From the NCBI RefSeq assembly GCF_014066305.1, contig NW_023501043.1:1178001-1242000 (forward strand): a stretch of 64,000 nucleotides of DNA, written 5' to 3'. Made by a program: the position numbers and the translations under genes. Numbering within the stretch: the stretch's first letter is position 1; every line of letters begins with the position of its first letter. Origin of the DNA: Letharia columbiana. Taxonomy: Eukaryota; Ascomycota; Lecanoromycetes; Lecanorales; Parmeliaceae. The notes beneath the pieces were generated by a model. The model searched no databases and was not told where the DNA came from. It saw only the letters and a list, made by a program, of their open reading frames with translations. Positions 37,731-48,714 of this stretch are shown here, one piece after another.

Positions 37731-39174
37731 CGATCTAAATAAAATAAATTGCAGAGAGGTTAAATTTCCCCGCACGCAAATTCCTTTCAAATTTCTAATA
37801 AATCTTTAATTATTATTATGAATACTCGTAAGAGTTAACGTAAAGGTTAGAATTCTTCTTATACTTTAAAAAGATCTACGAGATATAGATATAGATTTAT
37901 AAACTATTTCGAAACTTCTAAAGTCTCTTAACGAAGATTCGATTCTTCTTATACTCTTAATCGTCTAATTAAGATTAAAAAGACTTATTATAATACGATA
38001 TAAAGAGTTAAAGTTTAAAAAGTCTATAGATAAATTATTACTTATAGTATTTCTTATAATAAGCTTAAGATTTTCGAATTTTTTAACGTTAAAAAACGAG
38101 TTAAATATAATATAATTTATTTTAAAACGTTAATACGTATACGCGCTTATTAAGATCTTATTAAGACTCGCGATTATAAGAGAAAAATAACTAAGATTAA
38201 TATATAAGAGATAAATTATTTATTATAAGAGAATATAATTAGAATAAAGATTAAAGAAATAACTTAAATTACTATTAAATAAAAAATAAATCTTAATATA
38301 TATTTATAAACGTTATAGCGTATTATACGTATTATATTAAAATATAATAAATATAAAATTACTTTAAAAGAGTCTTTATCTTCTCGTATTAAGAAGACTC
38401 GTAATAAGTAGATATATAATATATATATTAAATATTTAAAACTATAGTATTAATATAGAGTATATTTTACGAATAAATCTTATATTAAACTTAGCTTTAA
38501 AGAATAACTTTAGATTATTTATAAGCGTAACGAGTTAATATAATATCGTTATAATAATATTTAATATCGAGATTCTTCTTTAGAGAAGAATTATCTACGA
38601 GTATACGTCTAGACTATAATTAGCTATAATTTTAAAGAGTTTAAGCTTATATTTTATAAAGTTCTCGATAATAATAATAAAGCTATTATATAGAATCTAT
38701 TATAATAAAATTCTTAAAGAGTCTATTAAGAAATAAATCGAGCGAGATAATAATTTCTATTTTAAAGAAGATAATATATTAGATTACGACGAAGATTTTA
38801 AAGTTAAAAAAGATAGCTTAATAGCTAAATAAAAGAATAATAAGTATATTAATTATTAATCTAACTATTATAATTCGTTTAATTTAGTTTTAATTAAGAA
38901 TATACTTTAAAACTTAAAGACGAATATATAAAAATATTCTTATTAAAATAAATAATCGCTTATAAATATTCTTTAAAAAGGCTAAGACTCTATAAGTTAG
39001 AAATGAGTTAATAATTTAATAGAAAGTATACTTAAGAGACTTTAAGATATTATATAATTAGAAGAAGAAATAATAGATTACTAGATAGTTATAAATAGTA
39101 GAAAAAGTATTTATTTCTCTTAGTAATTACATACGTAGAATTTAATCTCTCTATAATTTATTTTACTAATATCG
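37731..39174 (+). mobile_element. RIP-mutated Tc1/mariner-type DNA transposon with inverted repeats
   Basis: The left end 37731-37773 (CGATCTAAATAAAATAAATT, then AGAGAGGTTAAATT) is the inverted complement of 39135-39174 (AATTTAATCTCTCTATAATT, then TATCG), allowing RIP-type differences. About 1.44 kb, enclosing a dead transposase in the expected place. A TA target duplication could not be fixed because the tips are AT-rich. The left ~60 bp stay less mutated than the interior. Confidence 0.75.
37818..39084 (+). pseudogene. RIP-killed Tc1/mariner transposase (DDE_3-like)
   Basis: Reads from the ATG at 37818 (MNTRKS) in one frame through about 38690, then shifts +1 and ends at a TAG at 39082. 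Landmarks seen through stops, in family order: FTNKSYIKLSFKE at about 38466 (first catalytic Asp altered from the FTDE type); a Y..N..FKE..L.FYKVL segment at about 38610; FYFKEDN..LDYDE at about 38755 (the EDGDSGHG-type second Asp region); NSFNLVLIKNI at about 38870 (the NSPDLAPIEN region with the third acidic residue); and a VNNLIES..KRL tail. Many TAA/TAG stops plus one frameshift make it dead. Fungal members are usually 350-450 residues, which fits the 1.27-kb span. Confidence 0.75.
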
Positions 39175-40394
39175 AATAAGATTAGCTTTAAAAGTTCATC
39201 GATACGATTATAAATATCTCTCTACGAAGTTTAATTATCTAATTATCTCTCGCTACTCTATTTTAATTTAATAAATTTATTTAAAGTTTAATCGCGACGA
39301 TAAGTAGATTATAAGATAGATAAAGCGTTTTAAATCTATAATATTAAACTTAGAGTTTAGAATTTCTTAATAAAATATAAGAGTATTAGAGATAGTTTTA
39401 AATATTATATAAAAGCTATTACGATAATAAAAGAAATAATATAAGAATAAAAAATAAGATTTATAAGATTTATAATAAAGAATATATTACTCTATATATC
39501 TTCGAGATCTTTATATTCTCTAAAAGAGTCGAGAAAGATCTATAGAATAACGTATAAAAGAAGAGATATTTATAAATCTTTCTACGCTCTTCGCTAAACT
39601 CTAGAATTAATAATAAACTCTCTTAAGTTTATCTTATAGTATATAATAATATTAGATATATTATTAAGTAGATTACTAATAAATCTATTATATTAATAGT
39701 TTCTCTCTTCTTTTCTCTTTCTTCTAGGCTTTAAGACGTTTTAGAAATACTCTTAATATCTCTATTCGATTTAAGAGTATAAAAGATTTATAAAACTAGA
39801 TATCTTATAAATTATATTCTTTACTTTAAGAGAGTTTTAAAATATATAATCTTCTTTAATTAAAGTAAGTTAGTCTACTCTAAAAGAGAGATAATCTACG
39901 TCTTATAAAGTTCTCTTTTTATCTTAACGTATACGATAGTATTACGAGCGTATTCTTAATATATTACTAAGTTCTATAATCTAATATCTTAATAGAAGAT
40001 ATCTTCTATTATATTATATCTTCTTTTTATCTATATAGTTTAATAGTCTTATTATTCTTATTCTATTTTACTTATACTAGTATTATATCTATACTAGTTC
40101 TAAATAAATAGATCTTATACGAAAGAACGTTAAAGTTTAATCGATTAAGAGATTATTATTTAATATCTAGAATAATTAAAACGTTATCTATTTAAACTCG
40201 ATAGTTTAAAAGAGCTTAATATAAGTAAACTATATTCTTTTCTTTATACGCGCTTATATATTTACTAATTAATTATTTTATTTATATAAAATAAACTTTA
40301 ATAATATTAATATATTATCATTAAATATTATTCTCTTCTTTAAACTCGTTTACTCGAAGTCTTAAGATTACTTATTTTAGATAGAGCTTAGAAA
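39175..40394. other. RIP-mutated AT-rich DNA
   Basis: No gene recognised. CpG is relatively frequent here (for example CGACGATAAG and TACGAGCG) while CpA and TpG are almost absent. Confidence 0.65.
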
Positions 40395-41045
40395 AAGAAA
40401 AGTAATATATATATATTCTCTTTTAATATATATATATATATACTGTTCTTAAATTTAATTAGCTTTCGCGCGATCGCTAGTTATATAAGATATAAATCTT
40501 ATATATAGCTTTCTAGAAAATATTATCAAGACTCTTAATAATAATAAGATAAGTTTTTTTATTATCTCTTTTAATAAAGTTTAAAAGATTAAATAATTTT
40601 AAATTATTAAATAATAAGATCTTTAAATTTTTTTTATAGCGATAGCTAATTAACTAGCTACTCTCTCTTATTACTATTAGAAATATATCTATTATATTCG
40701 AATATTTACTATTTATTAATTATTTAATCTTTTTATAATTAAAAGATATTAAATATAATCTATTATTTTATATATAAACTAACGTATTATATTTATCTCG
40801 CTATTAAGTATCTCGCTATCGACTATCTTACTATCGACTATCTCGCTATCTATCTTATATAGCCTTATCTCTTATAATCTTATCTTACTATTTATCTTAT
40901 ATAGCCTTATCTCTTATAATTATACTTCGACTATATATAAGATTTATATCTTATATAACTAGCGATCGCGCGAAAGCTAATCGAATCTAAGAGAATATAT
41001 ATATATATTAAAAGAAGATATATATATATTAAAAGAAGATATACG
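40395..41045. repeat. Element bounded by inverted repeats with a perfect 50-bp core
   Basis: 40459-40508 (TTAGCTTTCGCGCGATCGCT and onward to TTATATATAG) is the exact complement of 40931-40980, 50 of 50 bases. The repeat continues outward less perfectly through an ATATATATAT/CTCTTTTAA segment to about 40395 and 41045. The interior (~420 bp) has a minisatellite-like stretch with ATCTCGCTATCGACT and CTTATATAGCCTTATCTCTTATAAT, each repeated two to three times (40797-40925). This looks like a MITE or the ends of a deleted DNA transposon. Confidence 0.8.
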
Positions 41046-42809
41046 TATATTATATCTCTAGAAAAAATCGTTATTAAGATTATAAAGAAAGCGAAATTCG
41101 TAAATATAATTAAGATAGTTATAATCTTTAGTTAAGATTAATTAAGATTTTATTTATTTTATTTAAGATATCGCTAATTTAAAGTTAATACTATTATTAA
41201 ATTAAGCGCTAACTATCTTAAAGATAAAATAATCTCTTTATATCTAGTAGTCGAGAAGATATAATATTTAGATAATTTTCGAGATATTATTTTAAAAGAT
41301 ATAGGATATTTCTAATCTTACTCGATATTTTATATATAAATTATTATATTTTAAAATCGTCTCGTATAAAATAGACTAATATCGTTATAGGGCTTTAAGA
41401 ATTATAAGATTCTATAAATAGAGTATAAAGATATAATTTTTTAAATAAAAGAAGTAAAAGTTAAAAAATTCTAAGTTTAAAAAATCTTATATCTTTTTAA
41501 CTAATAGTTATATCTAAGTTATTTAATTACTCGTATTATTTAGAAGTAAACTATCTCGCTTAATAACGTCGAAAAAGTTAGCTAATTAAACTACTTAGTT
41601 CTCCGCAAAATTATATTAAAATATATCTTATTTTATAGAGAGAGAAGCTATTATTAAGATATATACTCTTATTAAATATTAAGATATCGAGAATATAATA
41701 ATAATAATAGCTATATTCGTATATAAGTAATTTATAAATATTTAAACTACTTAATTAACTAATTAAAGACTCTAAATAACTTTTTAATTAGTTATCGTTA
41801 TTTTAAATTAGATAATAATATTATATTCGCTCTTCGATAGATCGATATCTTTTAGATATCTATTATCGAAGTTATTATACTTAATAATAATAAAATAATC
41901 TTTTTAAATTAAGTAAATTATATTTAAGAGAAGAATACGCTAAAATGTTATTTAAAATATAATAAGATTATAATAAAATATATTTTTAAAGTAAAGAATT
42001 TTAAATAAAAATATATAAATAAGAGATACTTTAAAGAAGATATATCTATTCTTTAAATTTATTATTATCTTTTAACTTATAATAAAGCTTTAATTTATCT
42101 CGCTATCGAGCTATAATTTATTTATTTCGCTATTAATTTATAATAGAATTTTATTAAGCTTTTAATTTCTCTCTAGTTTTATCTTTAATTATCTTATTTA
42201 TTCTCTTAATTAAATATTAATATAATTATAAATTATTCTTTAAGAGATCTTATAATAATTTAATTTAATATAAATTTAATAAATTTAGAGTTTAATTAAT
42301 CTTAATATTACGTCTTTCTTATTCTTTTTAATAGAGTCTAATTACTTTAATATAGGCGAAAGTATTATTCTTAATTATCTATATATTCTTATTAGAATTT
42401 CTAATTATAACTTTCTTAGCGTATTTATATAAACGAGCTAATAGAATATAATCTCTATATTATTTATCGTTAATATTATAGCTTCTAAATATTAAATACT
42501 TAAATACTTATTTCGCAATACGTAATCTTTTTATACTCTTATTATTTTTCCTTTCGCTACTCTTCTTAAAAAGACGATTATAAAGAGTAATATATTAATT
42601 CTTATTTTAATATTTATTAATAATTTCTTAATAAAAGATAGCGTTAAAACTTACCTCTATAAGAGTATATTTAAGAGTTTCGAGAATTTCTATAAGATAT
42701 CTTTTTTTCTTTATTACTTTCTTCTATTCGTAATTCTTTAATATAATTTTAATCTTTAATTTACGTTTTTCGATCGTTATTTATACTAGCTAATAATATA
42801 ATAAATTAA
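41046..42809. other. RIP-mutated AT-rich DNA
   Basis: No gene or element recognised. A TATATTAAAAGAAGATATA unit from the border of the preceding element is repeated at 41000-41045; beyond that only RIP-type sequence is seen. Confidence 0.65.
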
Positions 42810-43033
42810 GAAGTTTAAATTTATAAATTAAATATATAGAAATTAATTTATTTTTAAATCTAATTTCGAGATTGAATTCGATTCTCGAAGAGTAAAAATA
42901 CTTTAATTTAAGATTTACTTATAATTATAAGATCGAATTTTAAAATTTTAAATTATTAGAAAGCGTAGATTAAGTTTTATAATTTAAAAAAAAGTAGTAG
43001 TATTTTAATAGAAAAAAGAGAAGTTATATTAAT

Positions 43034-43198
43034 TGTTACGAGCGTACCCTTGACACACCACTCAGCCCTATGGCTAGCGGGCCTTGGCGGAGGCATCCCC
43101 TACTATATCATGCCTCCTTCCCACATACATAGTTCGGTAGCCTTATTATCCTATTCTACCTCACCCATACTGGTATCGCACCTATGCTGGTCCTGACA
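43034..43198 (+). repeat. 5' LTR of LTR-1
   Basis: 165 bp, TG...CA ends, identical to 44517-44681 by base-by-base reading. Preceded by the TTAAT target duplication. Confidence 0.93.
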
Positions 43199-43539
43199 TT
43201 ATAATAAGGCTCCTTCGTACACCCGGCGAAGAGAAACACATACGGGCCAATCAACGCACACTCACGCCCATTCGGATTAGCGGACGAATGGTTAATAAAC
43301 AAACGCGCTGGCAGGGGCTTTGTCAAGATACTAAGTTGAGGTGTCAAGATACCAAGTTGAGACATCAAGATACGAACTTGAGGCATCGTATCCCTGGGTA
43401 AGCCCACCATACGGGTAACTCGATTCCAAAGAGCCTAATGGGACAGCGGAACGGCCTCGTGACAGCGACGAGGGATAAACAAGCACTGGACCATTCGTAC
43501 TGCAAGCGAATCAGAAAGAAATTGACAGACAAACACCAC

Positions 43540-43725
43540 CCCCACACACCATAGTGAGCCTGCTACAATGGCGACGGGAACAGACCCGACAACACGATTA
43601 CGATTCGACCTCTTCACTGAGCATGTCGACAACACACACAGTGAGCCTGCTACAATGGCAGCAAACGTACGATCTCTTCACTGAGCATGTCGACAACACA
43701 TAGTGAGCCTGCTACCAAATGGCAT
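43540..43725. repeat. Internal direct repeats of LTR-1 (AGTGAGCCTGCTAC)
   Basis: Three copies of AGTGAGCCTGCTAC(A/C)A near 43551, 43640 and 43702, interleaved with two copies of CTCTTCACTGAGCATGTCGACAACACA. This suggests slippage during reverse transcription or expansion of a packaging-type region. Confidence 0.75.
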
Positions 43726-43973
43726 TCAACACATTCGATTCTTTCTTCCCAGCCTCCCTACCAGACCCTACGAATCGACAAGTGCATGAGTTTACGGAAG
43801 TGGTCTATGTCAGTCAGGTCATTGGCTGCTGAGTACTCGCTATGGCAGCTTAGGACGGGTAGGCCTACGGGGTACCGGCAGTCGAAGCGGTAGGCTTACA
43901 AGGCGGATGGATGCAATAGATAGCACTACGGAGCAAGATGGCTATGAGTCAAGGCAAAGGAGATGGAACGGAG

Positions 43974-44180
43974 GATGGACTTGATGGCAAGAGCATGGGA
44001 GACACAGGGCAAATCTACAGTGAAGCTCCCAGGCCAGGCTGCCAAAAGGTGTTGGAGGTGAATGCATGCGTTGGATTTTCTTCAATTCTACCGATGGACT
44101 TGATGGCAAGAGCATGGGAGACACAGGGCAAATCTACAGTGGCGCTCCCAGGCCGGGCTGCCAGTAGGTGTTGAAGGCAA
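43974..44180 (+). repeat. 119-bp-period tandem duplication in LTR-1
   Basis: GATGGACTTGATGGCAAGAG and the following ~70 bases at 43974-44060 recur at 44093-44180 (GCATGGGAGACACAGGGCAA in both). Only a few bases differ. Confidence 0.85.
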
Positions 44181-44516
44181 AAAAAGTGGAGGACTATGAC
44201 AAGCAGACTGGGCAAGGAGAAGAACTCGGAGAATCTTGCTGGCACGCAGGCAAGATATGGCTAACATCTCCAGGATCTCTGGGCAGGGATGGATGGCACA
44301 GTCAAGACCAGCATGCGATCCGGCAAAACCTCGGATATGGTGTTTTTGAACGAATTGAAACCATCCGATGTTTGACTGCTACCACTACACCTCGGCAAAT
44401 CCTCTCCAGTCAAGGTCTGCCGGGACTATGGATGTTTGGAGATACAAGGCAAGCAATGGGCCTGCATCTCCGGTCTACCAGCCATGGGGGCCATGGCTAT
44501 TTGAGAGGGGGGGTAG

Positions 44517-44681
44517 TGTTACGAGCGTACCCTTGACACACCACTCAGCCCTATGGCTAGCGGGCCTTGGCGGAGGCATCCCCTACTATATCATGCCTCC
44601 TTCCCACATACATAGTTCGGTAGCCTTATTATCCTATTCTACCTCACCCATACTGGTATCGCACCTATGCTGGTCCTGACA
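44517..44681 (+). repeat. 3' LTR of LTR-1
   Basis: Identical to the 5' LTR; followed by the second TTAAT. The purine tract ends one or two bases before it. Confidence 0.93.
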
Positions 44682-46029
44682 TTAATAATAGATTTCTAGA
44701 AAGTTAATTAATTTTAAATTAATTTAAATTTAATTAATAAGAAGTTAATTTTAATATTTATTATAACATCTATAATTCGAGAAACTAGCTCGAGATTTTG
44801 AATTTATCGAGTACGCTACTTATATTCGAGACTATCTAAGACTATCTCGAATCGATTTTATAACTTTTTAATTTTAAATACTACTCTATACTACTCGAAT
44901 ACTATATTCGATATCGAGTATATTCTATTACTAAAAAAATTTAAAGTTTAGAATCTTAGCTATAATAAAAGAACTTGAAGGATATATTTCTTAATATTAT
45001 CTCGAATCCGATCTCGAAATTAAGCGATTTAGATAATTTTCTCGCGAATATATTATTAATAGTAATCTCGGAATATATACTATTATTAATAATTAAGAGT
45101 ATCGATATATTAATAATTCTTAATATTTCGAAGTCTTAAAGAGTATTATTTCGTATCTTAATAGCTTTAAAAGTTTAATAGTAATTAGAGTTACTCGAGT
45201 ACGTACTTATAATACGAGTACTATAAGTAGTATATATCGCCTCTATACGTCTTAGACTATTCTATACTATTAAAACTAAATTTCTCGAATTACTAATAAA
45301 TCTTTTCATTTTAATTACTATTATTATTATTTTTATAATTTATAAAAAATTTATTAGTTTTACGATCTTTACGATTTTATAATTTTTTAGCGAGAGAGAT
45401 TAATAGATTCGAATCGAGGATAAAGTAAAATAGTTTCGAAATTTATTAAAATTATTATTACTCGACTATCTAAGCTTATATAAAAGAGTATTCTTAATAA
45501 AGTAAATAAGTTTTTAATAAGCGATATTTAAATCCTCTATCTTTAAATATTTATAAGACTAAATTTAGAAACTCTTTTTTTATCTAAAAGCCTATATTTT
45601 ATTCTATAATTTAAAAAAGAAATCTTAAAATTTTAATAGAAAATAAAAAAGTTATTTTAAAATTAAATAATATATATCTAATTAGAGCTATTCGACTATC
45701 GAGCGAACTTTAATAAGCGATATTTAAATTTCTTACGCTTTAATAATTATAAGACTAAATTTAGAAATTCTTTTTTTATCTAAAAGCTTATATTTAATTC
45801 TATAATTTAAAAAAAGAATCTTAAAAATTTAATAGAAAATAAAAAAGTTATTCTATATATTAATAATATATATCTATTTTTTTAATAGTTACGAATATTA
45901 ATTTATTTACTTATAATAATTTAATCGATCTAATTAAAGAGCGTAGTAACTTTAAATTTATAATTAATTATATATATAAATTTAAGATTTTTAAGCTTAA
46001 CTCTATCTTATTCTTTTATATATATTAAT

Positions 46030-46871
46030 ATTAAGCTTCGTAGAGTAAAAGATCTATTATATTTATATAAATTAAATTAAGTTATCGACGATAGCTATAG
46101 TCTTAATATTCTTTCTCTTCTCTATAAAAATTCGTTATCTCTTATAATTATTATTATAAATTTTATAATAATATTTATTACTTATAATAAAGATAGATTC
46201 TTTATCTAATTTTTTAAGAATCTAAATATAGAGATTATTACGCTAATATTCTTCGAAATAATTTAATTATAGCTTCTTCTACTCGATTCTTCGCTTAATA
46301 CGCTTTATAATATAATTATTTTTAATTTAATATATATATTAAAGAGCTATTTTTAAGAGTAAGAATCGTAAGACTAATAACTATAATTTATTCTTATCTT
46401 ATTTTTATTTTTTATTTACTTTAAAAATATTAATATTCTCTTATTATATAGCCTTTTAATAAAAGACTTAAGAGTTTTAAAAAAGATTTAGCGTATTATT
46501 TTTAATAGATCTAATTAATTCTCTATTCGTATTAAAGCTTTAAATCGATTTAGATTATATAGATATATTAAAATATCGTAAAAATTCATATTCTTAGCTT
46601 TATTAATAGCTCTTTATATAATATTAACTACGATATAAGCTTTTATATCTATTTTTTACTTAATAGCTTTAAACTCTTTAAGATATAATAGTTTATAAAT
46701 AGCTATAGCTATTCTAAACTTATAGCTAGTCTTATTATTATATAGAGTTATAGAATATATATATTATTTAATTATTATAAAGTAAATAATATAAATAAGT
46801 AAAGCTATTTATCGATAGCGAGTAGTAAGACGCTAAAATTTAGCGTCGTAGCTTACTTCTAAATAGTATAA
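46030..46871. other. RIP-mutated DNA, possible minus-strand coding relic
   Basis: The minus strand from about 46.8 to 46.1 kb has a frame with relatively few stops (patches such as YKLLYLKEFKAIK and LNRFKALIRIE), consistent with an old gene. The family was not recognised. Confidence 0.45.
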
Positions 46872-46876
46872 GTAAA

Positions 46877-47029
46877 TATTACGATACGCTAAGGCCTCCT
46901 TCAGAGCCACCACCCAATCGAGCCTAGCGTGGCTTGGCACCGCACATATCTGCCCTGCAGACACATAGAATAATCAACATCTTTTACACCACACATCAAA
47001 TTATGACATAGTTACATTGTCTCCTAACA
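46877..47029 (+). repeat. 5' LTR of LTR-2
   Basis: 153 bp, TATTACGATACG...CTCCTAACA. Preceded by GTAAA. The first bases TA instead of TG fit a RIP-type transition. Confidence 0.88.
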
Positions 47030-47223
47030 ACATGATAGCAACACCTGAAGATCATTCAACAGGCGTCTATTAAGTTTATTTCGCTCCCATACCAGTTGCC
47101 TACTCCTCCCCTAGGACCCCACCTACCTCAATACCAAGTACGCTTCTACATCAGTACTCACAGTCCCACGAGTCCCTACACGATTTACAGGTCGGTCCTT
47201 TCACTAGGCCACTCGATATCATT

Positions 47224-47667
47224 ATGGCATTCAGTATCCCCGGCTTCTCGGCAGAGCAAATCAGCTCCCTTACCAAACTCATAGAGGAAGCGCTTAACAC
47301 GGCATTTGACAAGCGATTTGAACTACTACAGCCACAGCAAAAGCAAGCAGTCGTTTCGCCAAAGCCGGCATAGCCACTAACGCAGGAACAAGAGTATATA
47401 CCATTATAACAGGCAAATGTGGAGAAAATTGCAGAGAAAACTATGGAGAAGAACAAGAGCACGGACAGTAGTAGTCCTATCCAAACGGGCGCACTCTCCA
47501 CAATTTCACACCAAGCCACTATGCATATTTCCGGAGAACCTTCCCCTCGCCTCAGCAATACACCAGTTTTCGCCACCTCTCTCGCCTCTCTTCTCACCTC
47601 TTAACTCGCCTCTCCGCTCGGTTATATTCGTTATGCGAAGGATATGGAGGCTATAGGCCAAGGATAG
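47224..47667 (+). pseudogene. Gag-like remnant of LTR-2
   Basis: From the ATG at 47224, one frame of 148 codons (MAFSIPGFSAEQISSLTK...) runs to a TAG at 47665 with three earlier in-frame stops: TAG at 47371, TAA at 47407, TAA at 47602. The first two look like CAG/CAA glutamine codons hit by C-to-T change. The N-terminus is short and amphipathic, followed by a helical Lys/Glu segment (QANVEKIAEKTMEKNK) and a Ser/Thr/Pro-rich tail. No zinc knuckle is seen. A gag-type capsid role is inferred only from position after the 5' LTR and from the helical, low-complexity character. Confidence 0.5.
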
Positions 47668-47759
47668 GTGCATAAATATATAAACGGCGCATGCTTAATA
47701 TAGCTATCCAGAGATGCAGCCACGAGGACGTATCTTTTTTTCATTCTTTGCGGGCATAT

Positions 47760-47912
47760 TGTTACGGTACGCCAAGGCCTCCTTCAGAGCCACCACCCAA
47801 TCGGGCTTAGCGTGGCTTGGCACCGCACATATCTGCCCTGCAGACACATAGAATAATCAACATCTTTTACACCACACACCATATTATAACATAGTTACAT
47901 TATCTTCTAACA
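47760..47912 (+). repeat. 3' LTR of LTR-2
   Basis: 153 bp, TGTTACGGTACG...CTTCTAACA, followed by GTAAA. Keeps the TG start lost in the 5' LTR. Confidence 0.88.
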
Positions 47913-47917
47913 GTAAA

Positions 47918-48714
47918 TCTAAAGTACTTAATATCTTTAATTTATTAGTCGAAGTTAAAGTAACGACTATCTATATTCGATATCTAATATTAAATTTAAT
48001 AGTCGATTAATATCTTTTAAGATTTAAATCTTAGAGGCTTTTCTATTTATATTATAAGTATTCTACTATTTTCTATCTTAATTATTAATAATCTATAGAA
48101 GATATATAATTAAAATTATTATTACTACGCTTAATATAATTATCTCTTTATTTATAATTATTTTAGATACGATATAGCTCGCGCGCGCTTTACTCGAATA
48201 CTATATATATCTTTAAGTAAATTAATTTAAATCTTTAACGAGCTCTCGATATAAGAGATTAAAGTTTATTTAGAAGATATTTATCTTATTTAGATATAAT
48301 ATCTTTAAGCTTTTAAAACTCTTAATAATAATATTATCGCGAGTTATCGCTACTCTATACGCTTTTATCTCTCTAATATTTTATATATTATCTAAACTTA
48401 AAATTTAAATATATTCTTTAGAGCGAGTTAGTAAATAAACGCGTTAAATAAATTATATCGATTAGCTTAGAGAAAAAACGATTATAATAAACTAGATTTT
48501 TTTATCTTTTTAAAGTAAATTAAAAGAAGTATTGTAAGTATAAATAAAGCGTCTTCGAAATCGATATCTTGATTAATTAATTTCATAGTAGATAAAATAA
48601 TTTAGAGAGAGAGTTTTTATTTAAAATTATAGTCTTATAATAATTATATAATTAGAGAAAATTAGAGAAAATTAGATATAATTTAGCTTTAAAAGAAATA
48701 TTAAAATATATTAA
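47918..48714. other. RIP-mutated AT-rich DNA
   Basis: No gene. Contains GCTCGCGCGCGCTTTACTCG at about 48177, one of the densest CpG clusters left in mutated DNA, showing that CpG itself was spared. Confidence 0.6.

Larger units (their letters stand above)
43034..44681 (+). mobile_element. Intact small non-autonomous LTR retroelement (LTR-1)
   Basis: Two identical 165-bp LTRs (43034-43198 and 44517-44681), each TGTTACGAGC...CCTGACA, flanked by a 5-bp target duplication TTAAT (43029-43033 and 44682-44686). A purine tract (GAGAGGGGGGG) lies just before the 3' LTR, fixing the plus orientation. The 1318-bp interior has no gag, protease, reverse transcriptase or integrase motif; ORFs up to 122 codons look incidental. 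It must be mobilised by proteins from elsewhere. LTR identity and absence of RIP mark it as the youngest insertion here. A tRNA primer site was not recognised. Confidence 0.92.
42810..46029 (+). mobile_element. Family-1 element, split by a younger LTR element
   Basis: A mutated left tip (AAGTTTAAATTTATAAATTA) begins at about 42810, and the right tip TTATATATATTAAT ends at 46029. Sequence on both sides of the inserted LTR element (43034-44681) is collinear with the uninterrupted family-1 copy at 48715-49781: TTTTTAAATCTAATTTCGAG before, and TTAATTTAAATTTAATTAAT, ACGATTTT..TAGCGAG after. Without the insertion it would be about 1.57 kb. It contains two ~190-bp modules near the right end. Confidence 0.75.
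46877..47912 (+). mobile_element. Small LTR retroelement with gag-like remnant (LTR-2)
   Basis: LTRs of 153 bp at 46877-47029 and 47760-47912 (TGTTACGG...CTAACA in the 3' copy; its TG is TA in the 5' copy, a G-to-A change), with the 5-bp target duplication GTAAA at 46872-46876 and 47913-47917. The LTRs differ at roughly ten positions, mostly transitions, so it is older than LTR-1 or lightly RIP-mutated. The 730-bp interior holds a gag-like reading frame but no enzymes. Orientation is set by that frame; no clear purine tract or primer site was seen. Confidence 0.88.

Noticed and set aside
37731..37773. TA target duplication for the mariner-type element
   Set aside because: TA occurs near both tips, but at positions that differ by one base relative to the inverted repeats, so it could not be assigned.
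43156..44679. Several 60-122-codon ORFs inside LTR-1
   Set aside because: Overlapping on both strands, spanning LTR and internal repeats, with no retroelement enzyme motif. They are best explained as chance in normal-composition DNA.
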